DNA from: a virus
Virus record (IMG/VR): IMGVR_UViG_3300037041_002342
Span: 1 to 43,170 of that record
Strand: one strand, 5' to 3'
Length of the DNA: 43,170 bases
Shown: one piece after another, positions 1-7,815 of the stretch
Numbering within the stretch: the stretch's first letter is position 1
How the letters are laid out: every line of letters starts with the position of its first letter
Made by a program: the position numbers and the translations under genes
The notes under the pieces: model-generated
The model's database searches: none
What the model was told of the DNA's origin: nothing
Seen by the model: the letters and a program-made list of their open reading frames with translations, nothing else

Positions 1-253
1 ACCCTGAACACCTTGTGTTCCCTGAACACCTTGGTTTCCTTGATTGCCTTGTAGTCCCTGAAGACCTTGAGTTCCCTGAACTCCCTGGTTGCCTTGTGCA
101 CCCTGCGCTCCTTGTGCACCTTGTGTTCCCTGAACGCCTTGAACGCCTTGATTTCCTTGGTTGCCTTGTGCACCCTGAACACCTTGTGTTCCCTGAACAC
201 CTTGGTTTCCTTGATTGCCTTGTAGTCCCTGAAGACCTTGAGTTCCCTGAACT
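1..253 (-). repeat. Direct repeat of about 82 bp spaced by 171 bp (fibre 1)
   Basis: 1-82 matches 172-253, again with a 171-base offset, in the last collagen stretch of fibre 1. The match meets the left edge. Confidence 0.85.
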
Positions 254-3200
254 CCTTGTGTTCCTTGAACACCTTGATTTCCTTGCAAACCTTGTGTCCC
301 TTGAATCCCCTGAACACCCTCATTACCCTGAGCGCCCTGGACACCCTGACTGCCTTGTACACCTTGAAGCCCTTGCACTCCCTGAACGCCATCAAAGCCT
401 TGCGCTCCCTGTGGGCCTTCGTTTCCTTGCGACCCCTGCATCCCATCAAAGCCTTGAACGCCTTGAACACCATCAAAGCCTTGATCCCCCTGTGTACCCT
501 GCGGTCCATCAAAGCCTTGATCGCCCTGAGGCCCCTGTGACCCTTGCAATCCTTGGATACCCTGCGTTCCAGTTTCACCTTGGTTTCCTTGAAGACCCTG
601 TGTGCCCTGAACTCCTTGTATCCCTTGAGGTCCTTGAAGGCCTTGCAATCCCTGGACATTTAGAGGTGTGCTTGCATACGAATAGTGTATCGTATCTTCT
701 GTGTAGAACGTCAACGTATATGAAGATGAGTCAGCGTTCTTTGCCTGGACCTTTGCAATCAGCCTATCGGTTGGATCTACTGATCCTCCTATGTAGTATG
801 CATCCGTCGTGAACATGACAGGCGTTGTGCTTATGGTACGCACATCTGGATCAGTTGAGAACAGAAGTGTCTCTGTTCCTCCTGTGTCCCTCTTGTAGAC
901 ATCTACCGATATCTCCCAAAGGCTGCTTGAATCTGCTCCTGCATGTATGTTAAATGTCCAAATTCCAGAAGGAATGATGCTTATTCCTGGAACTCCCGTG
1001 TCTGTTGCAAATGATGTGACAGTGACAGTGCTCCCTGAAGAAACGCTTCCTGTGCTTACACTTTGCTGCGGGCCGTTAATCGGAACAGGGCTGAACTGTT
1101 TATATGTAGGAGATCCTATCGCAGACGAAGTATCTAGCGAGTAGTTTAGGTAGTATGTTAAACCACCAGACACGCCATTGTTTCCTGATGCACCCTGGTT
1201 TCCTTGAAGTCCCTGGATGCCTTGAAGTCCCTGAAGTCCCTGAATGCCTTGAAGTCCCTGAAGCCCTTGAAGCCCTTGAATTCCCTGTATGCCCTGTATG
1301 CCCTGTGGTCCAACAGAGAGCCTAGTTATGCTCATCGAAGATCCAGCCTTTATGGTAACGTTCTGGCCTCCTGAATTGAACAGGACATTTATGTACTGAC
1401 CTGCATTGAGACTCGTGTAAAGTGTTATAGGAACAGGTGCAGGTGACACGGTTGACGCGCCATATATCCTAAGGTTGTATGACCAAATGCTTGCACCATC
1501 CTTTTGAACGGTGAATGTTATGACATCTGCAGTTGTTGCAGGATCAACGATGAGCATTGCCTCAATTGCATAGTACCCATTCTCTGCAGCCGTAAATCTT
1601 CCATTAGACGAACTGAAAGACATTCCCAGCTGAGGTATGTTATCAGTATACGTTGAGCCGGTGAATGCATCAGTAGATCCAGAAGATGCAGATGTATCGT
1701 TTGTTCTTGTTATGCTTAAAAGCTGATCTGAGCTTGCTCCGTATGAACCTTGTGCGCCCTGCGTTCCTTGAATCCCTTGGAACCCTTGAAATCCCTGAAA
1801 TCCTGTTGCAATAGGTCCTTGGTTCCCCTGTGTGCCCTGTGTGCCTTGAACTCCTTGGTTGCCCTGATTGCCTTGTGCACCCTGAAGACCCTGAACGCCT
1901 TGAACGCCCTGGTTGCCTTGGTTGCCCTGATTTCCTTGCCTTCCCTGCAGTCCCTGAAGGCCTTGAACTCCTTGTGTGCCTTGTGCACCTTGAACACCCT
2001 GCGTCCCCTGCGCTCCTTGTGCACCTTGAACGCCTTGTGTTCCCTGAAAGCCTTGAACTCCTTGATTTCCTTGGTTGCCTTGGTTGCCCTGATTTCCTTG
2101 GTTGCCTTGTAATCCTTGAAGACCCTGAATTCCTTGTGTGCCTTGAACTCCTTGGGCACCTTGTACGCCTTGAGTTCCCTGTGTGCCTTGCACTCCCTGA
2201 AGACCCTGAACGCCTTGAACGCCTTGAACGCCCTGGTTGCCCTGATTTCCTTGCCTTCCCTGCAGTCCCTGAAGGCCTTGAACTCCTTGTGTGCCTTGTG
2301 CGCCTTGAACACCCTGCGTCCCCTGCGTCCCCTGGTTCCCTTGAAGACCTTGAGCCCCCTGCAATCCCTGAAGACCTTGAGCCCCCTGCAATCCCTGAAG
2401 GCCTTGAGTTCCTTGGTTTCCTTGGTTTCCTTGAAGGCCCTGCATTCCCTGCAATCCCTGAAGGCCTTGGGTTCCTTGTGTCCCCTGAACACCTTGCAAC
2501 CCCTGTGCACCATCTGATCCAGTGCCCTGGAAACCCTGGAATCCTTGGAAGCCCTGTGATCCATCAATTCCTATGCCACCACTCAGGTTCACTATCCAAT
2601 AGTTGTATGAACCGCTTCCTACAGAAAAATCAACAAGGACCTGTAGATCTCCTGTTCCCTGATTATAGGTAACAACATCGCCTAACATGTAGTCTGTTAG
2701 GGAGTTTGCAACCACAACACGTTGAGCAACAGTATATGAAAGTCCATCATCTACTGTTAGGTTTATTGTTGTTCCAGATACTATGGAAAGTGTTGTCCCT
2801 GATGTCGTTTCATAACGATCGCCAGATGCACCTACTTTGCCCTGAAAGCCCTGCGTCCCCTGTCTTCCCTGAAGGCCCTGAATTCCTTGCGTTCCTGATC
2901 CCTGAAGTCCCTGAGCTCCTTGAGGCCCAATGGATCCCTGTCTTCCTTGAAGACCTTGGTTCCCTGCTCCCTGGAGTCCTTGTGTTCCTTGGATGCCTTG
3001 AGTTCCTTGAACTCCTTGATTTCCCTGGTTTCCCTGTCTTCCTTGTAGACCCTGAAGACCCTGATTTCCTTGAACGCCTTGTGGCCCTGATGCAGGCCCC
3101 TGAAATCCCTGAAGGCCTTGAAACCCTCCGCCGCCACCGCCGCCTGGAAGGTTCTCAATTCCCTTGAGGCCGATGTATTTGTAGCATGTGATTGCAGGTG

Positions 3201-3660
3201 GGCTAAAAGGCTCTCCTGTGCTTTGGTAGTTTAGCTCTTGATACTGATTCTTGAAACGAACAACGTACGTCTGCGTGTTGGGGTAGAAGAAGATTTCGTA
3301 ATAGTCTGAGGAAACTGGTATGGTGTAGTTCCCATATGCATCCTTGAACCATAAGGTTATCTCATACTTTTCTACCGCATTGTACGGAAGTATGTATGTA
3401 AGCCTTGGGTCGCTGAAAGATACGGAGCTTCCCTCTACTGTCGATAGGACCTGCTTGTCTATCTTCTCGAGAATGTCCATGCCACTCGCAGAGTAGATGG
3501 ACCCGTCTGGAAACGAAGGACCATACAGCGGGTTGACGGATGGAATCAAGCCGGTGTACAGAAGTATGGTGTTTCCGAAGAGGTTATCGGAGTTAAATGG
3601 GTAGTTAAACCTCATCAACATCCGTTCATCCGGAATGAATTGATCTACTCTAAGCGTCAA
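1..3660 (-). CDS. Collagen-like virion fibre protein 1 (3' end beyond the left edge)
   Basis: Open frame of 1220 codons running off the window. No in-frame ATG precedes residue 14 and a TGA lies just upstream at 3664-3666, so TTG at 3660 is the likely start; ATG at 3621 is the alternative. Residues 1-170 form an N-terminal domain with the motif PSVNPL, then DGSIYS, then GMDILEK, which is homologous to the start of the two fibres at the right end. A run of seven glycines leads into G-x-Q collagen triplets. Globular inserts interrupt the stalk: residues about 281-362 (starts DRYETTS, ends VNLSGG, a module I associate with phage tail fibres), about 639-783 (C1q/TNF-like beta sandwich with FTAAENGYYAIE) and about 830-1000 (starts GGLTYYLNY, ends FYTEDTIHYSY). 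Collagen triplets continue to the edge. Probably a receptor-binding or capsid-decorating fibre. The domain layout is visible; the role is inferred. Confidence 0.85.
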   Translation of the reverse strand, partial: MTLRVDQFIPDERMLMRFNYPFNSDNLFGNTILLYTGLIPSVNPLYGPSFPDGSIYSASGMDILEKIDKQVLSTVEGSSVSFSDPRLTYILPYNAVEKYEITLWFKDAYGNYTIPVSSDYYEIFFYPNTQTYVVRFKNQYQELNYQSTGEPFSPPAITCYKYIGLKGIENLPGGGGGGGFQGLQGFQGPASGPQGVQGNQGLQGLQGRQGNQGNQGVQGTQGIQGTQGLQGAGNQGLQGRQGSIGPQGAQGLQGSGTQGIQGLQGRQGTQGFQGKVGASGDRYETTSGTTLSIVSGTTINLTVDDGLSYTVAQRVVVANSLTDYMLGDVVTYNQGTGDLQVLVDFSVGSGSYNYWIVNLSGGIGIDGSQGFQGFQGFQGTGSDGAQGLQGVQGTQGTQGLQGLQGMQGLQGNQGNQGTQGLQGLQGAQGLQGLQGAQGLQGNQGTQGTQGVQGAQGTQGVQGLQGLQGRQGNQGNQGVQGVQGVQGLQGVQGTQGTQGVQGAQGVQGTQGIQGLQGLQGNQGNQGNQGNQGNQGVQGFQGTQGVQGAQGAQGTQGVQGAQGTQGVQGLQGLQGRQGNQGNQGNQGVQGVQGLQGAQGNQGNQGVQGTQGTQGNQGPIATGFQGFQGFQGIQGTQGAQGSYGASSDQLLSITRTNDTSASSGSTDAFTGSTYTDNIPQLGMSFSSSNGRFTAAENGYYAIEAMLIVDPATTADVITFTVQKDGASIWSYNLRIYGASTVSPAPVPITLYTSLNAGQYINVLFNSGGQNVTIKAGSSMSITRLSVGPQGIQGIQGIQGLQGLQGLQGIQGLQGLQGIQGLQGNQGASGNNGVSGGLTYYLNYSLDTSSAIGSPTYKQFSPVPINGPQQSVSTGSVSSGSTVTVTSFATDTGVPGISIIPSGIWTFNIHAGADSSSLWEISVDVYKRDTGGTETLLFSTDPDVRTISTTPVMFTTDAYYIGGSVDPTDRLIAKVQAKNADSSSYTLTFYTEDTIHYSYASTPLNVQGLQGLQGPQGIQGVQGTQGLQGNQGETGTQGIQGLQGSQGPQGDQGFDGPQGTQGDQGFDGVQGVQGFDGMQGSQGNEGPQGAQGFDGVQGVQGLQGVQGSQGVQGAQGNEGVQGIQGTQGLQGNQGVQGTQGVQGTQGLQGLQGNQGNQGVQGTQGVQGAQGNQGNQGVQGVQGTQGAQGAQGAQGNQGVQGTQGLQGLQGNQGNQGVQGTQGVQG

Positions 3661-3676
3661 GACTCAAGGGTTTTGT

Positions 3677-3685
3677 CTATATATC
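3677..3685 (-). promoter_or_regulatory. Late-promoter-like element before fibre 1
   Basis: The minus strand reads GATATATAG, ending 16 bases before the TTG start of the fibre gene. It matches the recurrent ATATATA element seen before other structural genes here and resembles the T4 late promoter TATAAATA. Inferred from recurrence. Confidence 0.5.
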
Positions 3686-3686
3686 T

Positions 3687-3935
3687 TTATTCACCATACA
3701 TCTGTTCATACCTAGATGTGTGCTTGCTTTTTCTTACCTTTGGCTTTCCCTTCTTATCACCAGGCAGTTCTTTGTAAGCACTTGGGTCATCATCCTTCAT
3801 CGATGACTGCTTTTTCATCTGCCTTTTCTTTGCCTTTATAGTTGCCTTTGAAAGGCCTTTGAAGTAGGGGTGTGTGGAATCAGTCCACTTTTTCTTTGCC
3901 TCATTGATGATGAAGCTCTCAAAATCCATTATCAT
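3687..3935 (-). CDS. Small basic protein with capsid-targeting-like leader
   Basis: 82 residues, rich in lysine. The N-terminus MIMDFESFIINEAKK has an aromatic-x-x-aromatic pair (FESF) followed by INE and then Ala, like the T4 internal-protein leader MKTYQEFIAEA that the prohead protease gp21 removes. The remainder contains a DDDPSAYKELPGDKKGK stretch and ends SKHTSRYEQMYGE, a segment I recognise from many uncharacterised phage proteins. It overlaps the preceding gene by ATGA. ATG at 3929 is a possible alternative start and keeps the same leader. Likely a DNA-associated protein packaged inside the head; the function is inferred. Confidence 0.8.
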   Translation of the reverse strand: MIMDFESFIINEAKKKWTDSTHPYFKGLSKATIKAKKRQMKKQSSMKDDDPSAYKELPGDKKGKPKVRKSKHTSRYEQMYGE

Positions 3936-4294
3936 TTTAGGAACTTCAATTTTTCTTTTGCATTCTTGCTCTTTGCAACCCTCTTTGCAACATCAGAGTC
4001 TGCGCCGCCTTTTGGGTTCTTCTTGGGAGATCCCCAGGTTCCTTTGCCTCCTGTCAGAAATGAGTTCACGCGTGCGTAGCCCCATTGCTCCTGTCCAGCA
4101 CCTGGTCTGTGGCCAGTCTTCCATGCAGCCATTCCACGCCTCATGACGGTCCTGAGAGCTGACATGGAAACTCCAGTCTTCTCGGACTTCTTTTTTAACG
4201 CCTTCTCAATCTTTTGGCTGTCTATCTCCTTTGCCTCATTGACTGGTTCTGCGTCTTTTAGCAGAAATTCCTGGTATTCTAACAAGTTTCTCAT
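3932..4294 (-). CDS. Small basic phage protein with capsid-targeting-like leader
   Basis: 120 residues. The leader LLEYQEFLLKDAEPVNEAKE contains YQEF, identical to residues 4-7 of the T4 internal-protein leader, and a possible cleavage point after VNE at residue 20. The body carries a segment common in phage genomes: SGVSM-like TGVSMSALRTVMRRGMAAW, then TGHRPGAGQEQWGYARVNSF and GGKGTWG. In other phages this segment often occurs near or fused to the one in the next gene, and here the two genes overlap by ATGA. Divergent from the phosphatase gene, with only 19 bases between start codons. Probably an internal head protein; the biochemical role is unknown. Confidence 0.82.
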   Translation of the reverse strand: MRNLLEYQEFLLKDAEPVNEAKEIDSQKIEKALKKKSEKTGVSMSALRTVMRRGMAAWKTGHRPGAGQEQWGYARVNSFLTGGKGTWGSPKKNPKGGADSDVAKRVAKSKNAKEKLKFLK

Positions 4295-4299
4295 GGGAG

Positions 4300-4307
4300 T
4301 ATATAAT
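4300..4307. promoter_or_regulatory. Shared divergent promoter-like TATATAAT
   Basis: The 19 bases between the divergent start codons (4295-4313) contain TATATAAT on the plus strand. Because TATATA is self-complementary, one element could serve both the minus gene starting at 4294 and the plus gene starting at 4314. Transcripts would have almost no 5' leader. Confidence 0.4.
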
Positions 4308-4313
4308 CATAAC

Positions 4314-4739
4314 ATGAAGAAACAAACGGTCATAGTGGATCTTGATGGCACCATCTCAACAAAGGGAGATAGGGGCTGGTATGAGTACAACAAGGTCTCA
4401 GGGGATATACCAATCCAAGAGGTCATAGAGCTGGTAAGGATGCTGCACTCCAACGGAATCAACATTGTGTTCTGCACAGGACGTGAGGACTCATGCATGA
4501 AGCAATCGATTGATTGGATAAGGAGGAAAGTTTTCATGAGCGACATGGCGCATGTTGAGATATACATGAGGCCATCAGGAGATAGAAGGCCGGACTTTGT
4601 TGTCAAGAAGGAGATCTACGTAAACAAGATAGAGCCAAGGCACAACGTGTGGTTCGTGCTTGACGACAGAAGCTCTGTTGTTAAAATGTGGAGGGACATT
4701 GGTCTTGTCTGCCTCCAGGTTGCAGAAGGGGACTACTAG
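4314..4739 (+). CDS. Polynucleotide 3'-phosphatase (HAD family, Pnkp phosphatase domain only)
   Basis: 141 residues from ATG 4314; an in-frame upstream extension would run antisense through the neighbouring gene, so it is rejected. It matches the C-terminal phosphatase half of T4 polynucleotide kinase (PseT): nucleophile motif VDLDGT near residues 8-13, FCTGRED in the middle, then PDFVVKKEI, and WFVLDDRSSVVKMWRDIG followed by the ending CLQVAEGDY. The kinase half with its P-loop is absent. Such enzymes remove 3'-phosphates from broken DNA or RNA ends so that a ligase can act. A kinase or ligase partner is not visible in this window. First gene of a three-gene plus-strand cassette, one base before the next ATG. 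Confidence 0.85.
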   Translation: MKKQTVIVDLDGTISTKGDRGWYEYNKVSGDIPIQEVIELVRMLHSNGINIVFCTGREDSCMKQSIDWIRRKVFMSDMAHVEIYMRPSGDRRPDFVVKKEIYVNKIEPRHNVWFVLDDRSSVVKMWRDIGLVCLQVAEGDY

Positions 4740-4740
4740 G

Positions 4741-5316
4741 ATGAAGTTCACCGGAAATGAGTCAAAGGAGGAACTGCTCTACAAGGGAATAGAGCTCCTT
4801 GAGAGGTTCTCTGAGAAGAACGGCATAAAGATGCCTAAGGTCTTCATAGACTCAAGTACTGTAAGAGCATACGGGCTGTTCTATCCAAACAACATCATAC
4901 ACGTAAACATGAAGCTGTGCAGGCCTCCTGTGAAGGTCCCAGGATACGACTGGACGTTTCCTGGTTACATACAAGACCTTACTCCGTATGGCATACTTGC
5001 CCATGAATTTGGCCACTACATATCAGACATGCTTGGTAAGAAGTTCAGGAAGAACTTCATCAACATAAAGAAGATAGAAGAAAATGTGACGTCAACTGAT
5101 GAGAGAGGGCTAGATGAGAAGATGGCAGAGGCAGCAAGGCTCTTCATAACAAATCCAGACCTTTTGAAGAGGGGCCGACCTCATCGGTATGAGATATTCA
5201 GCAGACACTACGAGCCAATAGTCAGGAACAGGTGGAAGACGGTCCTAACCAATGCACATCCAAAGATAGTTTCTGCTGCAGAAAGATGGATAGAACGAGG
5301 TTATATAAAAAAATAG
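4741..5316 (+). CDS. Zinc-metallopeptidase-like protein (HEFGH motif)
   Basis: 191 residues from the ATG at 4741, directly after the stop of the phosphatase gene. The motif LAHEFGHYISDML near residues 85-97 is a gluzincin/metzincin-type HExxH zinc site. A third ligand may come from the ERGLDEKMAEAARLF helix about 30 residues later. The fold outside this is unassigned. No signal peptide or membrane segment is seen, so it probably acts in the cytoplasm or in the virion. The family of small phage zincin-like proteins is known, but substrates are not. Cotranscribed with the phosphatase and the 58-residue gene that follows. Confidence 0.7.
   Translation: MKFTGNESKEELLYKGIELLERFSEKNGIKMPKVFIDSSTVRAYGLFYPNNIIHVNMKLCRPPVKVPGYDWTFPGYIQDLTPYGILAHEFGHYISDMLGKKFRKNFINIKKIEENVTSTDERGLDEKMAEAARLFITNPDLLKRGRPHRYEIFSRHYEPIVRNRWKTVLTNAHPKIVSAAERWIERGYIKK
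5301..5308 (+). promoter_or_regulatory. TTATATAA element before the 58-residue gene
   Basis: TTATATAA sits inside the last codons of the metallopeptidase-like gene, 15 bases before the ATG at 5324. It resembles the ATATATA late element but could be chance in AT-rich codons (Tyr-Ile-Lys-Lys). Confidence 0.3.
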
Positions 5317-5323
5317 TTAAGCC

Positions 5324-5500
5324 ATGAAGAAGTACTCAGAAGTTGCCCCAATCGTAAAGAGCAACATAAAGAAGATCAATGCAGAGACGGAGAGAAGCTT
5401 TGCGATGAAGGACATTGAAAACGTCCTCAGCAAGCACAACGCTGCATCGATATCAGAGCTTCCACTCAGCGTGAAGGCACAGCTGATGAACGGAAAGTAA
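5324..5500 (+). CDS. 58-residue hypothetical protein
   Basis: ATG at 5324, TAA at 5498-5500. It begins MKKYSEVAPIVKSNIKKIN and ends ELPLSVKAQLMNGK. Charged and predicted helical, with no cysteine or membrane segment. Codon choice matches its neighbours (AGA for Arg, ATA for Ile), it lies 7 bases after the preceding stop and just before a terminator hairpin, which supports it as a real gene. The family is not recognised. Confidence 0.65.
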   Translation: MKKYSEVAPIVKSNIKKINAETERSFAMKDIENVLSKHNAASISELPLSVKAQLMNGK

Positions 5501-5522
5501 CATCCATTGTTTACAACGACAT

Positions 5523-5557
5523 AAAGGGCTCCATTGATTTTTCAGTGGAGCCCTTTT
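5523..5557 (+). terminator. Rho-independent terminator
   Basis: AAAGGGCTCCATTG (5523-5536) pairs with CAGTGGAGCCCTTT (5543-5556) with one G-T wobble around a six-base loop, followed by T. It ends the phosphatase/metallopeptidase/58-residue cassette. The A tract on the left arm could make it work on both strands. Confidence 0.85.
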
Positions 5558-5558
5558 C

Positions 5559-5567
5559 GATATATAG
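5559..5567 (+). promoter_or_regulatory. Late-promoter-like element GATATATAG
   Basis: GATATATAG lies directly after the terminator and 16 bases before the ATG at 5584. The same nine bases occur before fibre 1 (3677-3685) and before the 501-residue tail gene (22343-22351). This terminator-promoter pair makes the membrane protein gene its own unit. Confidence 0.55.
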
Positions 5568-5583
5568 AGAAAATTCCTGATCG

Positions 5584-6360
5584 ATGTCATCTACTGTAAC
5601 AGACACACTTTCTTTCATAGAGAGAGTTGGCCCTATACAAGGATTCGTGGTGCTTTCTCTTCTTTCTGCAATATTCATATTCACAAGATACTTCATGAAG
5701 AAGATGGACACAAACTTCTTTGAAATGAAGAAGATGAATGAAGGTCTAAAGAGAAAGATAGAAGAGCTGGAGAAAAGGAACGAAGAGATAAAGCAGTCCA
5801 TAGAGGATGCAACAAAGAAGAGGATGGACAAGAAGACCAGCTTCATGAGGAACCACCCGTTCTTTTCAACAGTAGACTACCTCATAGACGTTAAGATACC
5901 TGGGATACACTTCAAGTCTGGGTTCAAAAAGACTGCATTCACTGACATACTCACGTTCAAGCTCAGGGCCTCACAGGAGGTTTTCAGAACATTTGTTGCA
6001 AACGAGTCAAACATAAGCGTTGAATCAATTGAATTCAGAAACAACGTCACAAAGGCAATAAAGGATTCATACACAAGGTTCATGACAGACTGTGAGAGGG
6101 CAAACGTCCCTAAAGTTGTGATGGATTCTTTCAATTCATGGGTAAACCCTCTGACAAGGTTCCTGTTCTCTACGGTTGAGAACATCTGCGACAGCAAGAT
6201 GTACGAGCTGAACGTTGACAAGCTCAATGCAATTCTTAGCATAAACCTTGCTGTGTTTGATGAGATGATATCAAACATTGAGCTCTATCTAGATGAGATA
6301 AACGGGGACTTCAATGGCCTAGTATACAGAGGAATAAAGTGCGAGGAAGAAGAGCACTGA
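5584..6360 (+). CDS. Membrane-anchored coiled-coil protein, unknown function
   Basis: 258 residues. A short N-terminus is followed by one hydrophobic helix at about residues 17-37 (IQGFVVLSLLSAIFIFTRYF), then a highly charged coiled coil at about residues 42-85 (repeated KKMNEGLKRKIEELEKRNEEIKQ pattern in part), then a soluble alpha-helical domain of about 170 residues. This topology would fit an inner-membrane protein with a cytoplasmic domain. It is longer than ordinary holins, and no lysis motif is visible. All 13 arginines are coded by AGA or AGG. Its stop codon abuts the stop of the convergent gene, forming TGATCA. Confidence 0.8.
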   Translation: MSSTVTDTLSFIERVGPIQGFVVLSLLSAIFIFTRYFMKKMDTNFFEMKKMNEGLKRKIEELEKRNEEIKQSIEDATKKRMDKKTSFMRNHPFFSTVDYLIDVKIPGIHFKSGFKKTAFTDILTFKLRASQEVFRTFVANESNISVESIEFRNNVTKAIKDSYTRFMTDCERANVPKVVMDSFNSWVNPLTRFLFSTVENICDSKMYELNVDKLNAILSINLAVFDEMISNIELYLDEINGDFNGLVYRGIKCEEEEH

Positions 6361-7815
6361 TCAGACGTTGCCCATTCCGACGAAAGATGTGAGGTCCTCT
6401 GCCTGTATGTTCAGGCCTATCTCCTCAAACGTTGAACCTGTCACAACAGGTGAGTTCTTTGCAGGTATATCATTCTCCTGTGGCTCTCCTGCTTTGACGT
6501 CCTCTCTTGCCTTCAGTATCAAAGAGCTTCCTCCTGTTGTCACATCCTGTGATTCAACCTCATAGTTTGGAGTGTTCTTTGAGTTTGCAAGATAGACCTC
6601 AAGCTCAAGAAGAGATGGAGTCGATATTGACCCATCAGGGAGCTGAAGCGTTATCTGCCTTGTCGGATCTCCTATTGCAACATCGTTTATTCCAAGAGGG
6701 GCAAGAGGTGCAAATTGCCCATCCCTGTCCTTTGCAATGAACTCAGTGGTGGATACCGGTATGAATGTGTACTTTTTATAGTTGTCCCTAAGCCACTTGT
6801 ACCACTCAGAAAGAGGAATGCCCTTTGAATCTCCGTTGTCAAAGTTCACACGAACCTTGTCGCCTGTGTAGTAGAACGGAGACTTTTGGAACTTGCTAGG
6901 GTTCTTCATGTCATTGAGACAAGCTGTCTTTAGGTTGCTCATGAACGTCACGAAGTTTGACTTTATGTCAGGATCAGATTCATAGAACTGCTTGTAGTAC
7001 GCGCTTATGTAGTTATCACCATTCTGCCATGACAGAATTGGGTTTGGGTTGTTTCCATACTTCTCTTGCCCCATGCATAGGTTCCATGAATCATATATTA
7101 TCATCATCATTGTGTTGAACACGCTGACGTATGTTGATATGATCGGATCATCTCCTACGATTCCTTTTATGTCTGGAAGGTACGGCGTTGTCCATGACAT
7201 TAGTATGTCATCCTCCAATGATTCTTTTCCGTATAGAGCATACCTTGTTGTTGCAGATAGAAGTGTTCCAAATATGAACGCACCTGCTGCTGCAAGCACT
7301 GCACCTTCATTGACCCTTGTGTTTGACTCTCTGATGCCAAACAGCTTCGGCACCCACCCAAATATGCCTCTTGATGCACCTTTTGTTGCAACCTTTGCAG
7401 TTGCTTTGAGAGCAGACTTTCCTATTGAACCAAGGCCTGCAAGAAGGCTTGGGTCTGCCTGAAGGACCTTTCCGAATGGTAGACCAAATCCTGCCAGGTT
7501 TGAGAGGTCGTCATCGTTATTTATGTAGCTAAGCAGGACTTTCTTTGTCTCGCTGTCGTCTGGCCACTTGTACCAGTCATTTATCACCGACTCAAGGATC
7601 TCAGCAGACGTCCTTCCTGAAACGCTTCGCATGAACGTTGAAAGAGGCTGTGTTGCCTTTGCATTTGTGAACTGTTGCACATCCCTTGACGGCCTCACGG
7701 CTGGAAGCTTCTCATAGGCCTGTATTATTCCATTGATGTACTTCCCGGTAAGCTTAGGCTCCGTGAGCTCATCAACTTCATTCAACTTTCCCCAATCTGA
7801 GTAGCTCTTTATCAT
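6361..7815 (-). CDS. Putative internal head protein, 484 residues, with membrane segment
   Basis: The start is taken at ATG 7815, which overlaps the upstream stop as TGATG; a GTG one codon earlier is less likely. The leader MIKSYSDWGKLNEVDE has an aromatic-x-x-aromatic pair (YSDW) and LNE at residues 11-13, a plausible prohead protease site. A second such site, RVNE followed by Gly at about residue 168, directly precedes a hydrophobic stretch of about 25 residues (GAVLAAAGAFIFGTLLSA). The family is not recognised. Leader, membrane segment and position downstream of the portal suggest a capsid-internal protein, perhaps ejected with DNA. The role is inferred. Confidence 0.8.
   Translation of the reverse strand: MIKSYSDWGKLNEVDELTEPKLTGKYINGIIQAYEKLPAVRPSRDVQQFTNAKATQPLSTFMRSVSGRTSAEILESVINDWYKWPDDSETKKVLLSYINNDDDLSNLAGFGLPFGKVLQADPSLLAGLGSIGKSALKATAKVATKGASRGIFGWVPKLFGIRESNTRVNEGAVLAAAGAFIFGTLLSATTRYALYGKESLEDDILMSWTTPYLPDIKGIVGDDPIISTYVSVFNTMMMIIYDSWNLCMGQEKYGNNPNPILSWQNGDNYISAYYKQFYESDPDIKSNFVTFMSNLKTACLNDMKNPSKFQKSPFYYTGDKVRVNFDNGDSKGIPLSEWYKWLRDNYKKYTFIPVSTTEFIAKDRDGQFAPLAPLGINDVAIGDPTRQITLQLPDGSISTPSLLELEVYLANSKNTPNYEVESQDVTTGGSSLILKAREDVKAGEPQENDIPAKNSPVVTGSTFEEIGLNIQAEDLTSFVGMGNV

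Noticed and set aside
15-3167. Plus-strand open frames rich in Leu, Pro and Glu over the left end
   Set aside because: Shadows of the minus-strand collagen gene, which has a clear N-terminal domain and globular inserts.
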